From G963664835 sp965220775 (GTDB taxonomy: Bacteria; Chloroflexota; UBA6077; FW602-bin22; JBCLEL01), in contig OZ244845.1 of assembly GCA_965220775.1 (NCBI GenBank), forward strand, positions 1,426,001 through 1,490,000: DNA of 64,000 nucleotides, read 5' to 3'. The notes under the pieces were generated by a model that ran no database searches, was not told the origin of the DNA, and saw nothing but the letters and a program-made list of their open reading frames with translations. Of this stretch, positions 1 to 8,246 are shown in pieces. Numbering within the stretch: position 1 is the first letter of the stretch; each line of letters starts with the position of its first letter. The position numbers and the translations under genes are program-made.

Positions 1-17
1 CAGAGCGAAGATTGTGG

Positions 18-23
18 TATAAC
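18..23 (+). promoter_or_regulatory. Candidate extended -10 element upstream of rpsL
   Basis: TATAAC preceded by TG and one base gives an extended -10 motif 22 bases before the rpsL start. A -35 box would lie outside the window, so the promoter cannot be completed. A start near position 30 would leave a very short leader that overlaps the GGCGGAGG ribosome binding site at 27-34, which weakens the case. Confidence 0.3.
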
Positions 24-45
24 TAGGCGGAGGTTCAAAGAGCGC

Positions 46-477
46 TTGCCGACGATAAACCAACTTGTGCGAAAAGGCCGTAAAAAGGCGGGAAAGAAGA
101 CTTCCGCGCCGGCGCTTCGATTCACGTACGATGCGCTAAAGAATCGTATGCACCGCGGCAGAGGGGCGCCCCAGAAGCGGGGTGTCTGCATCCAGGTTCG
201 GACGATGACTCCGAAGAAGCCGAACTCCGCGCTGCGTAAGATAGCCCGCGTCAGATTGACGAATGGCATTGAGGTTACCGCCTACATACCAGGCGAAGGA
301 CACAACTTGCAGGAGCACTCGGTCGTTTTGATTCGAGGGGGCAGAGTAAAGGATCTGCCGGGCGTTCGATATCACATAGTGCGCGGAGCGCTGGATGCGG
401 ACGGAGTAGAGGACCGCAAGCGCGGGCGCTCGAAGTATGGCACGAAGGCAAAGACTCTAACGGGCCGCAGCATATAA
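46..477 (+). CDS. rpsL: 30S ribosomal protein S12
   Basis: Component of the 30S decoding centre, 143 residues. The S12 core is clear: N-terminal PTINQLVRK, then PKKPNSALRK and RGGRVKDLPGVRYH, with both lysines where streptomycin resistance mutations occur in other bacteria still present, so the protein looks drug-sensitive at those sites. It is longer than the 124-residue E. coli protein because of an insertion of about 14 residues around position 30-43 (also known in low-GC Gram-positives) and a basic C-terminal tail. The start is TTG, chosen because it gives the standard N-terminus and follows GGCGGAGG by a workable distance. First gene of a str-type operon, 16 bases before rpsG. Confidence 0.97.
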   Translation: MPTINQLVRKGRKKAGKKTSAPALRFTYDALKNRMHRGRGAPQKRGVCIQVRTMTPKKPNSALRKIARVRLTNGIEVTAYIPGEGHNLQEHSVVLIRGGRVKDLPGVRYHIVRGALDADGVEDRKRGRSKYGTKAKTLTGRSI

Positions 478-493
478 ACATGGAGAAAAGATA

Positions 494-964
494 GTGCCCC
501 GCAGGGCTACAGTAGTTCGTCGCGAGGTCGATCCCGACCCTCGCTATCAAAACAGGCTTCTGGCAAAGTTCATCAATAATATTATGATGCACGGCAAGAA
601 GAGCACAGCTCAGCGGATGGTCTACAAAGGGCTGGAGATGGTCGAGACCGAATCCCGCCGCGAGCCAATAGAAATATTTGAAACTGCAATCAGAAATGCT
701 ACTCCCATCATCGAAGTCAAGCCTCGACGGGTCGGTGGCGCCACGTACCAAGTGCCGGTAGAAATTCAAGGTGAACGCCGGCAGGCACTGGCGTTCAGAT
801 GGCTCATTCAATCAATGCGCAGCCGCTCGGGCAAGAGCTTTTCAGAGAAGGTAGCAAGCGAGCTACTTGACGCTGCCCATGGCGCAGGCGCAGCCGTGAA
901 GCGAAAGGAAGATACGCATCGGATGGCCGAAGCCAACAGAGCGTTCTCGCACTATCGCTGGTAG
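494..964 (+). CDS. rpsG: 30S ribosomal protein S7
   Basis: Primary 16S rRNA-binding protein that nucleates the 30S head, 156 residues, the usual bacterial length. It starts with GTG (PRRATVVRREVDPDPRYQN) after GGAGAAAAG and shows the S7 features NNIMMHGKKSTAQRMVY, VGGATYQVPVE and the C-terminal AEANRAFSHYRW. It sits between rpsL and fusA in the classical str order. In E. coli S7 is the translational repressor of this operon; whether that holds here cannot be seen. Confidence 0.97.
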   Translation: MPRRATVVRREVDPDPRYQNRLLAKFINNIMMHGKKSTAQRMVYKGLEMVETESRREPIEIFETAIRNATPIIEVKPRRVGGATYQVPVEIQGERRQALAFRWLIQSMRSRSGKSFSEKVASELLDAAHGAGAAVKRKEDTHRMAEANRAFSHYRW

Positions 965-1051
965 TCCTAGCTCTCCCCCAGAGCGAGGACGGCCGGTAGG
1001 TCGCGGCTCCTGCAAAATGGCTTAACCAAGAACCGAAGCTCCCCAACGAAT

Positions 1052-3124
1052 ATGTCAAATGAATTCTCTATTGCGCAGACCAGAAACATCGGCATAATCG
1101 CTCATATCGACGCCGGCAAGACGACGACGACTGAGCGCATCCTCTTCTATACCGGCCGGATTCATCGAATGGGCGAGGTCCATGAGGGCACGACTTCGAT
1201 GGACTGGATGGAACAGGAGCGCGAGCGCGGCATTACGATCACGTCGGCGGCTACGACCTGTCTTTGGCGGGATCACAGGGTCAACATAATCGATACGCCC
1301 GGGCACGTGGACTTCACGGTCGAAGTCGAGCGAAGCCTGCGGGTTTTGGATGGCGGGATAGTCGTGTTTGACGCGGTCGCCGGCGTGGAGCCGCAGTCGG
1401 AAACGGTGTGGCGACAGGCTGATCGTTACAACGTCCCACGCATTTGCTTCGTCAACAAGATGGACCGCACAGGCGCGGATTTTTGGCAAACGATCCATAT
1501 GATCAGGAGCCGTTTGAACACGAATCCGGCGCCTATTCAGATACCAATCGGCGCAGAGTCGGAGTTCGCCGGATTCATCGACCTGGTAGAGATGCAAGCT
1601 CTTTACTTCACGGACGAGCTTGGCGCCAGTCCCGAGATCACGCCCATCCCGGCCGAGATGGCGGATGAAGCGGCGAAAAGGCGAGAAGCCCTGATCGAAT
1701 CGGCGGCGGAGAGCGACGACGGGTTGATGCACCGTTACCTCGAAGGAGAGGAGATATCGGCCGACGCGTTGCGGGTAGCTATTAGGAAGGCGACGATTCA
1801 AGGGGAACTGGTGCCGGTGATGTGCGGGTCGGCCCTGCGGAACAAAGGCGTTCAGCCGATGCTGGACGCGGTCGTGTACTATTTGCCCTCGCCGGCGGAC
1901 GTTCCCCCGGTCGTTGGGACGGACCCTGACAGTGGCGAGGGACGCATCCGACTTTGCCGGGAGGAAGAACCGTTCTCGGCATTGACGTTCAAGATCGTCT
2001 CGGATCCTTATGTCGGACGATTGAGCTACTTCAGAGTGTACTCTGGAACGTTGCCGGTAGGCACCACGGTATGGAACGCGACGAAAGAAAGACGGGAGCG
2101 GGTCAGCCGGCTGTTGTTGATGCACGCAAATCAGCGCGAGGACATAAAGGTGATTTCCGCCGGCAATATCGGAGCGGCGGTTGGCCTCAAGAACACGTCC
2201 ACAGGCGATACGCTCTGCGACCGGGCACATCCAGTTATGCTGGAGAGTATTCAGTTTCCAAAGCCGGTTATCTCGGTGGCGGTAGAGCCAAGAACCAAGG
2301 CAGACCAGGACAAGCTGAGTCTGGCGCTAGCCAGGTTGGCGGAGGAAGATCCCACCTTTGTAGTTCGGACCGATCCGGAGACCGGCCAGACGCTGGTCTC
2401 GGGGATGGGCGAGTTGCACCTCGAAGTCATAGTCGATCGACTGCTGCGAGAGTACCGGGTGGAGGCGCACGTTGGCCGGCCCCAGGTCGCATATCGAGAG
2501 GCGATCACCGTGCCGGCGGCCGGCGAAGGCCGGTTCGTCCGGCAAACGGGAGGTCGAGGGCAATACGGACATTGCGTAGTAAGAGTCGAACCCATTGCGG
2601 GAGGAGAATTCGAATTCGTGGACTCGACGGTCGGCGGCAGTATTCCCAAGCCGTTCATACCGGCGGTGAAACAAGGAGCCAAGGAGGCGGTGGATAGCGG
2701 AGTGCTGGTCGGGTATCCGGTGATCGGCGTCAAAGTAACGGTTCACGATGGTTCTTTTCATGCCGTGGACTCGAGCGAGATAGCGTTCAGGATCGCCGGG
2801 TCCATGGCTACGAAAGAGGCGCTTCGACGGGCGCGTCCAATCCTTCTGGAGCCGGTGATGAGAGTCGAAGTGATGGTCCCCGACGAGTACGTCGGCGACG
2901 CAATGGGCGACCTCAGTTCTCGGAACGGCCAAATTCACAGCTTGGAGCCCCGGATGCCCAACCAGGTGATTACCGCCTACACGCCTCTATCCGAGATGTT
3001 CGGCTACGCCACGGACATCAGGTCTATGACCCAGGGTCGTGGAAGCTACTCGATGGAATTCTTCGAGTACCGCGAAGCGCCAAGGGCAGTCGTCAGCAAG
3101 TTGACGGCCGGAGCTATGGCATAG
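1052..3124 (+). CDS. fusA: Translation elongation factor G
   Basis: GTPase that drives ribosomal translocation, 690 residues, full length. G-domain motifs are all present: G1 AHIDAGKTT at residues 17-25, G2 RGITITSAATT, G3 DTPGHVDFT, G4 NKMDRTGADF and G5 GSALRNKGVQ. The C-terminal domains end with the usual SMEFFEYREAPRAV. The ATG start matches the family N-terminus. It lies 87 bases after rpsG; a 174-base spacer separates it from tuf. A single EF-G gene of the canonical type; nothing in the window suggests a second paralogue. Confidence 0.98.
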   Translation: MSNEFSIAQTRNIGIIAHIDAGKTTTTERILFYTGRIHRMGEVHEGTTSMDWMEQERERGITITSAATTCLWRDHRVNIIDTPGHVDFTVEVERSLRVLDGGIVVFDAVAGVEPQSETVWRQADRYNVPRICFVNKMDRTGADFWQTIHMIRSRLNTNPAPIQIPIGAESEFAGFIDLVEMQALYFTDELGASPEITPIPAEMADEAAKRREALIESAAESDDGLMHRYLEGEEISADALRVAIRKATIQGELVPVMCGSALRNKGVQPMLDAVVYYLPSPADVPPVVGTDPDSGEGRIRLCREEEPFSALTFKIVSDPYVGRLSYFRVYSGTLPVGTTVWNATKERRERVSRLLLMHANQREDIKVISAGNIGAAVGLKNTSTGDTLCDRAHPVMLESIQFPKPVISVAVEPRTKADQDKLSLALARLAEEDPTFVVRTDPETGQTLVSGMGELHLEVIVDRLLREYRVEAHVGRPQVAYREAITVPAAGEGRFVRQTGGRGQYGHCVVRVEPIAGGEFEFVDSTVGGSIPKPFIPAVKQGAKEAVDSGVLVGYPVIGVKVTVHDGSFHAVDSSEIAFRIAGSMATKEALRRARPILLEPVMRVEVMVPDEYVGDAMGDLSSRNGQIHSLEPRMPNQVITAYTPLSEMFGYATDIRSMTQGRGSYSMEFFEYREAPRAVVSKLTAGAMA

Positions 3125-3298
3125 CGATGGACGATTCAGAGTATTGCATGACGGAGCCAGAACGAGGGGACAGTACCGATTATCGGCATGAGGTGCGGAG
3201 GCCGGCGATGAGCTACCTCATTTTCAGTATCGACCGAAATCGAGTAGTATTATTGCCGCCACAAGCAATCCTGTTGGTTAGGGGAGGCGTTTGAGTTC

Positions 3299-4507
3299 AT
3301 GGCAAAGCAAAAGTTCGAGCGGACGAAGCCGCACATCAACGTTGGCACTATCGGTCACATCGACCACGGCAAGACCACTTTGACATCCGCCATTACCAAG
3401 ACACTGGGCCTTGGCGGCAGCGGCTCCGTCGAGTTCCGCTCCTTCGATAGCATCGATAACGCACCCGAGGAGCGCACCCGCGGTATCACCATCGCTATCG
3501 CTCACGTCGAGTACGAGACCGACAACCGCCACTACGCTCACGTGGACTGCCCCGGCCACGCCGACTACATCAAGAACATGATCACCGGCGCCGCCCAGAT
3601 GGACGGCGCCATCCTGGTCGTCGCCGCTCCCGACGGCCCTATGCCTCAGACCCGCGAGCACATCCTGCTGGCCCGCCAGGTGGAAGTCCCCTCGATGGTC
3701 GTCTTCCTCAACAAGGTGGATATGATGGACGATCCGGAGCTGCTGGAGCTTGTAGAGCTCGAGCTTCGCGAGCTCCTATCCAAGTACAACTTCCCCGGCG
3801 ACGACATTCCGATCGTCAGAGGTTCCGCTCTAGCTGCGCTGGAGTCCTCCTCCTCCGATCCGAATTCTCCGGAGTACGAGTGCATCCTCGAGCTGATGGA
3901 GGCGGTGGACAGCTTCATCCCGACGCCGGAGAGGTCCATGGATCAGCCCTTCCTGATGCCGATCGAGGACGTGTTCGGCATCAAGGGTCGAGGCACCGTC
4001 GTCACCGGCCGGATCGAGCGAGGTACGATCAAGGTGGGCGAGGAGGTACAGATCATCGGGATGGAGCGCGAGACTCGCAGCGTTGTCGTCACCGGCGTCG
4101 AGATGTTCCGCAAGACGCTCGACGACGGACAGGCCGGCGACAACGTGGGCTGCCTACTGAGAGGAATCGAGCGGGCGGAGGTCGAGCGCGGACAGGTACT
4201 GGCCAACCCCAACTCGATAACTCCGCACCTGACGTTCAACGCCGAGGTCTACGTTCTGAGCAAAGAGGAAGGCGGGCGACACACCCCGTTCTTCACCGGC
4301 TACAGACCGCAGTTCTACTTCAGAACAACCGACGTCACCGGCTCGGTCAACCTGGCCGAGGGGGTCGAGATGGTGATGCCGGGAGACAACACCCAGATGA
4401 GGATCGAGCTGATCGTTCCGATTGCTATGGAGGAGGGCCTGCGCTTCGCAATCCGCGAGGGAGGCCGAACCGTCGGCGCCGGCGTAGTAACCAATATCAT
4501 TACGTAA
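3299..4507 (+). CDS. tuf: Translation elongation factor Tu
   Basis: Carries aminoacyl-tRNA to the ribosome as a GTP complex; 402 residues with the G domain (GHIDHGKTT at 19-27, RGITI, DCPGHADYIKNMI, NKVDM, GSAL) followed by two beta-barrel domains. The start follows GGGGAGG at 3281-3287. The switch I segment reads GITIAIAHVEYE instead of the common GITINTAHVEYE. Codon use differs from neighbouring genes: the first two thirds almost always use C-ending codons (ATC, CGC, GCC) where the ribosomal protein genes use many ATA, CGA and CGG codons, as expected from strong selection for expression or from replacement. The 174-base spacer upstream is AT-richer near 3245-3254 and may hold a separate tuf promoter. 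Confidence 0.98.
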   Translation: MAKQKFERTKPHINVGTIGHIDHGKTTLTSAITKTLGLGGSGSVEFRSFDSIDNAPEERTRGITIAIAHVEYETDNRHYAHVDCPGHADYIKNMITGAAQMDGAILVVAAPDGPMPQTREHILLARQVEVPSMVVFLNKVDMMDDPELLELVELELRELLSKYNFPGDDIPIVRGSALAALESSSSDPNSPEYECILELMEAVDSFIPTPERSMDQPFLMPIEDVFGIKGRGTVVTGRIERGTIKVGEEVQIIGMERETRSVVVTGVEMFRKTLDDGQAGDNVGCLLRGIERAEVERGQVLANPNSITPHLTFNAEVYVLSKEEGGRHTPFFTGYRPQFYFRTTDVTGSVNLAEGVEMVMPGDNTQMRIELIVPIAMEEGLRFAIREGGRTVGAGVVTNIIT

Positions 4508-4512
4508 GGAAT

Positions 4513-4821
4513 ATGGCAGGACAACGAATTCGCATCAGACTCAAGGCATACGATCACCGCATACTCGATAGATCGGCTGCTCAGATCGTGCAAACAGCAG
4601 AGCGGATGGGCTCCCAAGTAAGCGGGCCTGTACCTCTGCCGACAAGACGAGAGAAGTTTTGCGTGATCAGATCGCCTTATATCGACAAGGACTCGCGCGA
4701 GCAGTTCGAGATCCGGACGCACAAACGCCTAATTGACATCCTTCAACCGACTCCACGGACGGTCAACGCCCTAATGGGACTGAATTTGCCGGCCGGTGTG
4801 GATATCGAAATCAAGCTATAG
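4513..4821 (+). CDS. rpsJ: 30S ribosomal protein S10
   Basis: 102 residues, the normal S10 length, beginning MAGQRIRIRLKAYDHRILD. It contains the S10 features GPVPLPTRREKFCVIRSPYIDKDSREQFEIRTHKR (split here by position: residues about 38-72) and ends in DIEIKL. It starts only five bases after the tuf stop, so tuf and the S10 operon are probably co-transcribed. The ATG was chosen over a far-upstream open frame that merely runs through tuf. Confidence 0.97.
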   Translation: MAGQRIRIRLKAYDHRILDRSAAQIVQTAERMGSQVSGPVPLPTRREKFCVIRSPYIDKDSREQFEIRTHKRLIDILQPTPRTVNALMGLNLPAGVDIEIKL

Positions 4822-4894
4822 AGCTAGAAGGCTCAGCGACGCGCCGGAAAATGAATGCCGGCGACTACTGTTTTAGGAAGTAATCGAGACCGAA

Positions 4895-5506
4895 ATGTTG
4901 GAAGGCATACTGGGTCGCAAGGTGGCCATGACCCAGATATTCTCTGAGGATGGAACCGCGGTGCCGGTCACCGTCGTGCAGGCCGGGCCATGCGTCATTA
5001 CCCAGGTCAAGACCATGGAGATCGACGGATACGACGCGCTACAGCTCGGATATGGCAGCGCGAAGCGCTACAACAGACCTTTGGAAGGGCATTTGAAAGG
5101 GTTAGATGCCGCGGTGCTCCGTGAATTCAGGACTGCCGATGTATCGACTCATTCAGTCGGCGATGAAGTGGACCTGAGGCTATTCAAGGTCGATGATCTC
5201 GTCGACGTTGCCGGAGTGTCGAAGGGCCGCGGTTTTGCGGGAGTGATGAAACGCCACAATTTCAAGGGAGGACCAAAGACTCACGGTCAATCCGACCGCG
5301 CGCGAGCCCCCGGATCGATTGGCGCCACGACCACTCCGGGACGAGTCCTGAAGGGCAAGCGAATGCCGGGTCGGATGGGTGGCGAAAGGGTCACGGTCAA
5401 GAATTTGCGAGTAGCCAGATTGGACGAGGAAAGAAATCTGCTTTTCATACAGGGTGCCGTTCCAGGCGCCCAGAACGGCATCCTCGAGATTCGCAAGAAT
5501 CACTGA
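4895..5506 (+). CDS. rplC: 50S ribosomal protein L3
   Basis: Early-assembly 23S rRNA-binding protein whose loop reaches toward the peptidyl transferase centre; 203 residues. The family signature lies around residues 123-165: FKGGPKTHGQSDRARAPGS, then TPGRVLKGKRMPGRMGG. ATG start with AGGAAG about 14 bases upstream. It is followed by an unusually long 265-base gap before rplD, whereas most spacers in this operon are under 80 bases. Confidence 0.97.
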   Translation: MLEGILGRKVAMTQIFSEDGTAVPVTVVQAGPCVITQVKTMEIDGYDALQLGYGSAKRYNRPLEGHLKGLDAAVLREFRTADVSTHSVGDEVDLRLFKVDDLVDVAGVSKGRGFAGVMKRHNFKGGPKTHGQSDRARAPGSIGATTTPGRVLKGKRMPGRMGGERVTVKNLRVARLDEERNLLFIQGAVPGAQNGILEIRKNH

Positions 5507-5697
5507 CATCCTGCTAATCCGCCCCGAATCAAGTGAGGCTTCGGGCACGACCCACCACTAAGAGCAACTAAGCGTTGGCTTGCTGGTGGCGTTCGCGATC
5601 GATTCAAGATCAAGCTCGTGTTTCAGTTCCCAGGGCCGGATGGCGTCTCGCGCCGGCGGTTTTCATCGCGTAATTTGGGGTCACGGCCGGAATTGCT

Positions 5698-5726
5698 TCA
5701 ATATGGGGCTGAATTCATTATATAAT
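5698..5726 (+). promoter_or_regulatory. Candidate promoter inside the S10 operon, upstream of rplD
   Basis: A perfect TATAAT at 5721-5726 stands 17 bases after a weak -35 match, TTCAAT (5698-5703). It lies in the 265-base rplC-rplD spacer and would give a leader of about 40 bases before the rplD start. The rest of the spacer (5507-5697) shows no convincing gene; a 60-codon frame there has no homology I recognise. The spacer could also hold a leader RNA bound by L4, by analogy with the E. coli S10 leader, but no such structure was identified. Confidence 0.45.
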
Positions 5727-5771
5727 CGTGGTTTGTGGGTTTTCGCGGATGCGATATTTTGAGGTGGTAGT

Positions 5772-6401
5772 TTGCAGGTCACGGTAAGAGACCAACAGGG
5801 CAACGAGGTAGAAACGACCACGCTTCTCGACGAAGTGTTCTCGGTGCCCTTCAACGAAGCGCTCGTGCATCAAGTCGTGGTCGGCCAGCTAGCCAACGGC
5901 CGGCAAGGGACGCACGATACGCTAACCCGCGCGGAAGTGAGAGGCGGCGGACGGAAGCCGTGGCGACAGAAGCACACCGGCAGGGCGCGACACGGTTCGA
6001 TCAGGTCCCCGATATGGCGTGGCGGCGGCCTCGCATTTGGACCGCATCCCCGCAGTCACAAGCAAAAGCTGCCGGCAAAGCTGCGACTAGGGGCTCTTCG
6101 TTGTGCTCTTTCAAACAAACTGGCGGGCGAACGCCTGTTATTGATCGACAGTTTGAACCTGGATAGACCTAAGACGCGAGAGATGGTGGGTGTTCTGAGC
6201 GCGTTGAACGTGGACACGACGTTTCTGACGGTTGTCGATCATCCCGATCGGAACGTTCTATTGGCTACTCGAAACATCCCTGGAGGTTGGGTCAAAACAG
6301 CGAAGTCTATTAACGTGGTAGACGTATTTAAATACGAATTTCTGATCGTTTCCGTACCGGCAGTTAGAACTATCGAGAAGTGGTTGTCGGACGGAGAGTG
6401 A
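5772..6401 (+). CDS. rplD: 50S ribosomal protein L4
   Basis: 209 residues; lines the exit tunnel and in enterobacteria also represses the S10 operon. The tunnel-loop signature is present near residues 47-85: GTHDTLTRAEVRGGGRKPW, then QKHTGRARHGSIRSPIWRGGG. The C-terminal half has the L4 pattern KLRLGALRCALSNKL. Start is TTG, directly behind a strong GAGGTGG at 5761-5767. Ends 9 bases before rplW. Confidence 0.96.
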   Translation: MQVTVRDQQGNEVETTTLLDEVFSVPFNEALVHQVVVGQLANGRQGTHDTLTRAEVRGGGRKPWRQKHTGRARHGSIRSPIWRGGGLAFGPHPRSHKQKLPAKLRLGALRCALSNKLAGERLLLIDSLNLDRPKTREMVGVLSALNVDTTFLTVVDHPDRNVLLATRNIPGGWVKTAKSINVVDVFKYEFLIVSVPAVRTIEKWLSDGE

Positions 6402-6410
6402 GCTAGAAAA

Positions 6411-6695
6411 GTGGAAGCACATGATGTTATTCGTCGTCCGCTGATAACGGAAAAGAATACCGCGCTAGCGGCACAGAACAAGTATCTGTTCGAAGTGAGT
6501 AAAGAGGCCAATAAGATCGATGTGAAGCGCGCCGTCGAGCAGCAGTTCAATGTGAACGTGACGTCGGTTAACGTGTTGAACGTGAAAGGAAAGATCAAGC
6601 GCGTCGGGCGAAACAGAGGGCGAACAAGGAGCTGGAAGAAAGCAATAGTCACGCTCGTCCCCGGTCAACGCCTCGACTTTATCGAGGGTGTTTGA
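6411..6695 (+). CDS. rplW: 50S ribosomal protein L23
   Basis: 94 residues; sits at the tunnel exit and is the docking site for SRP and trigger factor. Recognised by DVIRRPLITEKNTALAAQ near the N-terminus, KYLFEVSKEANKIDVKRAVE and GRTRSWKKAIVTL. GTG start. Positioned between rplD and rplB as in nearly all bacteria. Confidence 0.96.
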   Translation: MEAHDVIRRPLITEKNTALAAQNKYLFEVSKEANKIDVKRAVEQQFNVNVTSVNVLNVKGKIKRVGRNRGRTRSWKKAIVTLVPGQRLDFIEGV

Positions 6696-6737
6696 CGATG
6701 GATGGCTCGCGGGTGAGGAAAAGGAACCGATAGCAAG

Positions 6738-7574
6738 ATGCCGATAAAACAGTTCAAGCCGACGTCCCCGGGCCGCCGGGGAATGAGTGGTCAGACGTTC
6801 ACCGAGATTACGAAGCGACGTCCAGAGAAATCGCTGACCGAGCCGCTGCCAAATAAGGCGGGTCGCAACAAATCTGGACGCATCACCACCAGGCATCGGG
6901 GCGGGCGTCACAAACGGCTCTATCGCAGGATCGATTTCAAGCGCGACAAGTTGGGAGTCAATGCCGAGGTGATAGCAATCGAGTACGATCCAAATCGTTC
7001 CTCTCGAATTGCGCTGCTTGAATACGAGGACGGCGAGAAGCGATACATATTGGCGCCGCTAGGGTTGTCGGTCGGTGAAACGGTCAGCGCCGGTCCGGAC
7101 GCTGAATTGCGCACGGGATGCGCTTTACCACTGGGTAACATGCCAGCCGGCACGACGATCCATAATTTGGAGTTGAGGGTTGGCCGTGGCGGACAGATGG
7201 TTAGAGCGGCCGGCACATCCGCGCAGCTGATGGCAAAGGAAGGCCAATACGCGCTAGTACGGATGCCTTCCGGCGAGCTAAGGCAGATTCACGCGGCCTG
7301 CATGGCAACAATCGGCCAAGTCGGCAACGTAGAACACGAGAACGTCAACCTGGGTAAGGCCGGCCGGAGGCGGAGGTTGGGATGGCGCCCGACGGTCCGC
7401 GGATCTGCTATGAACGCAACAGACCATCCGCATGGCGGAGGTGAAGGCAAGGCGCCGATAGGCCATCCTGGCCCGATGACTCCATGGGGTAAGCCGGCGC
7501 ACGGGTACCGTACCAGGCCTTCCAAAAAGCGAAGCAGCAAGTTCATCATACGCTCACGTCATCAGAAGAGGTAA
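6738..7574 (+). CDS. rplB: 50S ribosomal protein L2
   Basis: 278 residues, normal length; binds 23S rRNA near the peptidyl transferase centre and bridges to the 30S subunit. The family signature with the conserved histidine is complete near residues 219-250: MNATDHPHGGGEGKAPIGHP then GPMTPWGKPAHGYRTR. N-terminus MPIKQFKPTSPGRRGMSG is typical. ATG start. rpsS begins eight bases after its stop. Confidence 0.98.
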   Translation: MPIKQFKPTSPGRRGMSGQTFTEITKRRPEKSLTEPLPNKAGRNKSGRITTRHRGGRHKRLYRRIDFKRDKLGVNAEVIAIEYDPNRSSRIALLEYEDGEKRYILAPLGLSVGETVSAGPDAELRTGCALPLGNMPAGTTIHNLELRVGRGGQMVRAAGTSAQLMAKEGQYALVRMPSGELRQIHAACMATIGQVGNVEHENVNLGKAGRRRRLGWRPTVRGSAMNATDHPHGGGEGKAPIGHPGPMTPWGKPAHGYRTRPSKKRSSKFIIRSRHQKR

Positions 7575-7582
7575 TTGGCCCG

Positions 7583-7876
7583 ATGTCCAGATCTCTAAAA
7601 AAAGGTCCTTACGTAGACGTCAAGTTGCTGCAGAAGATCGAGAACCTCAATCGAAGCGGCGAGAGGCGCGTCATCAAGACGTGGTCTCGTAATTCGACCG
7701 TCTTTCCCCAGATGGTGGGTCACACCATCGGCGTTCACGACGGCCGCCGCCACGCGCCGGTGTACATAACTGAGAATATGGTAGGGCATAAACTCGGCGA
7801 GTTTGCGCCGACAAGAACGTTTCGCGGCCACGGCCGCGGTAGAGCTGAAACTACTACGACCGTCGTGACAAGATAG
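7583..7876 (+). CDS. rpsS: 30S ribosomal protein S19
   Basis: 97 residues; head protein contacting 16S rRNA with S13. N-terminus MSRSLKKGPYVDVKLLQKIE and the signature HDGRRHAPVYITENMVGHKLGEF (about residues 52-74) are diagnostic. The C-terminus is slightly extended (GHGRGRAETTTTVVTR). ATG start. The gene for S13, its structural partner, is not in this window. Confidence 0.97.
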   Translation: MSRSLKKGPYVDVKLLQKIENLNRSGERRVIKTWSRNSTVFPQMVGHTIGVHDGRRHAPVYITENMVGHKLGEFAPTRTFRGHGRGRAETTTTVVTR

Positions 7877-7895
7877 AGAGGATACGTAGGTAGTC

Positions 7896-8246
7896 GTGGA
7901 AGCCTCAGCCAATCACAAGTTCATAAGGGGTTCACCAAGGAAAGTTCGCCTAATCGTGGACTTGGTACGCGGCAAGTCGGTGGAAGAAGCGTTGGCGTTA
8001 CTTTCAATAATGCCCCAGAAGGCGGCAAAGCAGGTTCGAAAGGCCGTGCGGGCGGCTTCGGCTAATGCGGAAAACAATCACGACATGGTTGCCAGCGAAC
8101 TCAAAATCGCCAGAATATTTGCCAATGAGGGACCGACCCTCAAGCGGTTTCGTCCGCGTTCACGTGGACGGGCCAGTCCGCTACTCAAACGATCGAGCCA
8201 CATTACCGTGGTCGTTAGCGACGAGGAGGAGTTATTTGGGCCATAA
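7896..8246 (+). CDS. rplV: 50S ribosomal protein L22
   Basis: 116 residues; its beta-hairpin lines the exit tunnel. Signatures: KFIRGSPRKVRLIVDLVRGK, KAVRAASANAENNHD and RFRPRSRGRASPLLKRSSHI (hairpin tip, where macrolide resistance changes arise in other bacteria). GTG start. Its last 11 bases overlap rpsC, consistent with translational coupling. Confidence 0.96.
   Translation: MEASANHKFIRGSPRKVRLIVDLVRGKSVEEALALLSIMPQKAAKQVRKAVRAASANAENNHDMVASELKIARIFANEGPTLKRFRPRSRGRASPLLKRSSHITVVVSDEEELFGP

Noticed and set aside
1055..2230. 391-codon minus-strand frame inside fusA
   Set aside because: Shadow of fusA caused by its codon pattern; Arg/His-rich and without any domain.
5580..5762. 60-codon open frame in the rplC-rplD spacer
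   Set aside because: Composition is not protein-like, no ribosome binding site, and it runs over the candidate promoter; the real rplD start lies just after it.
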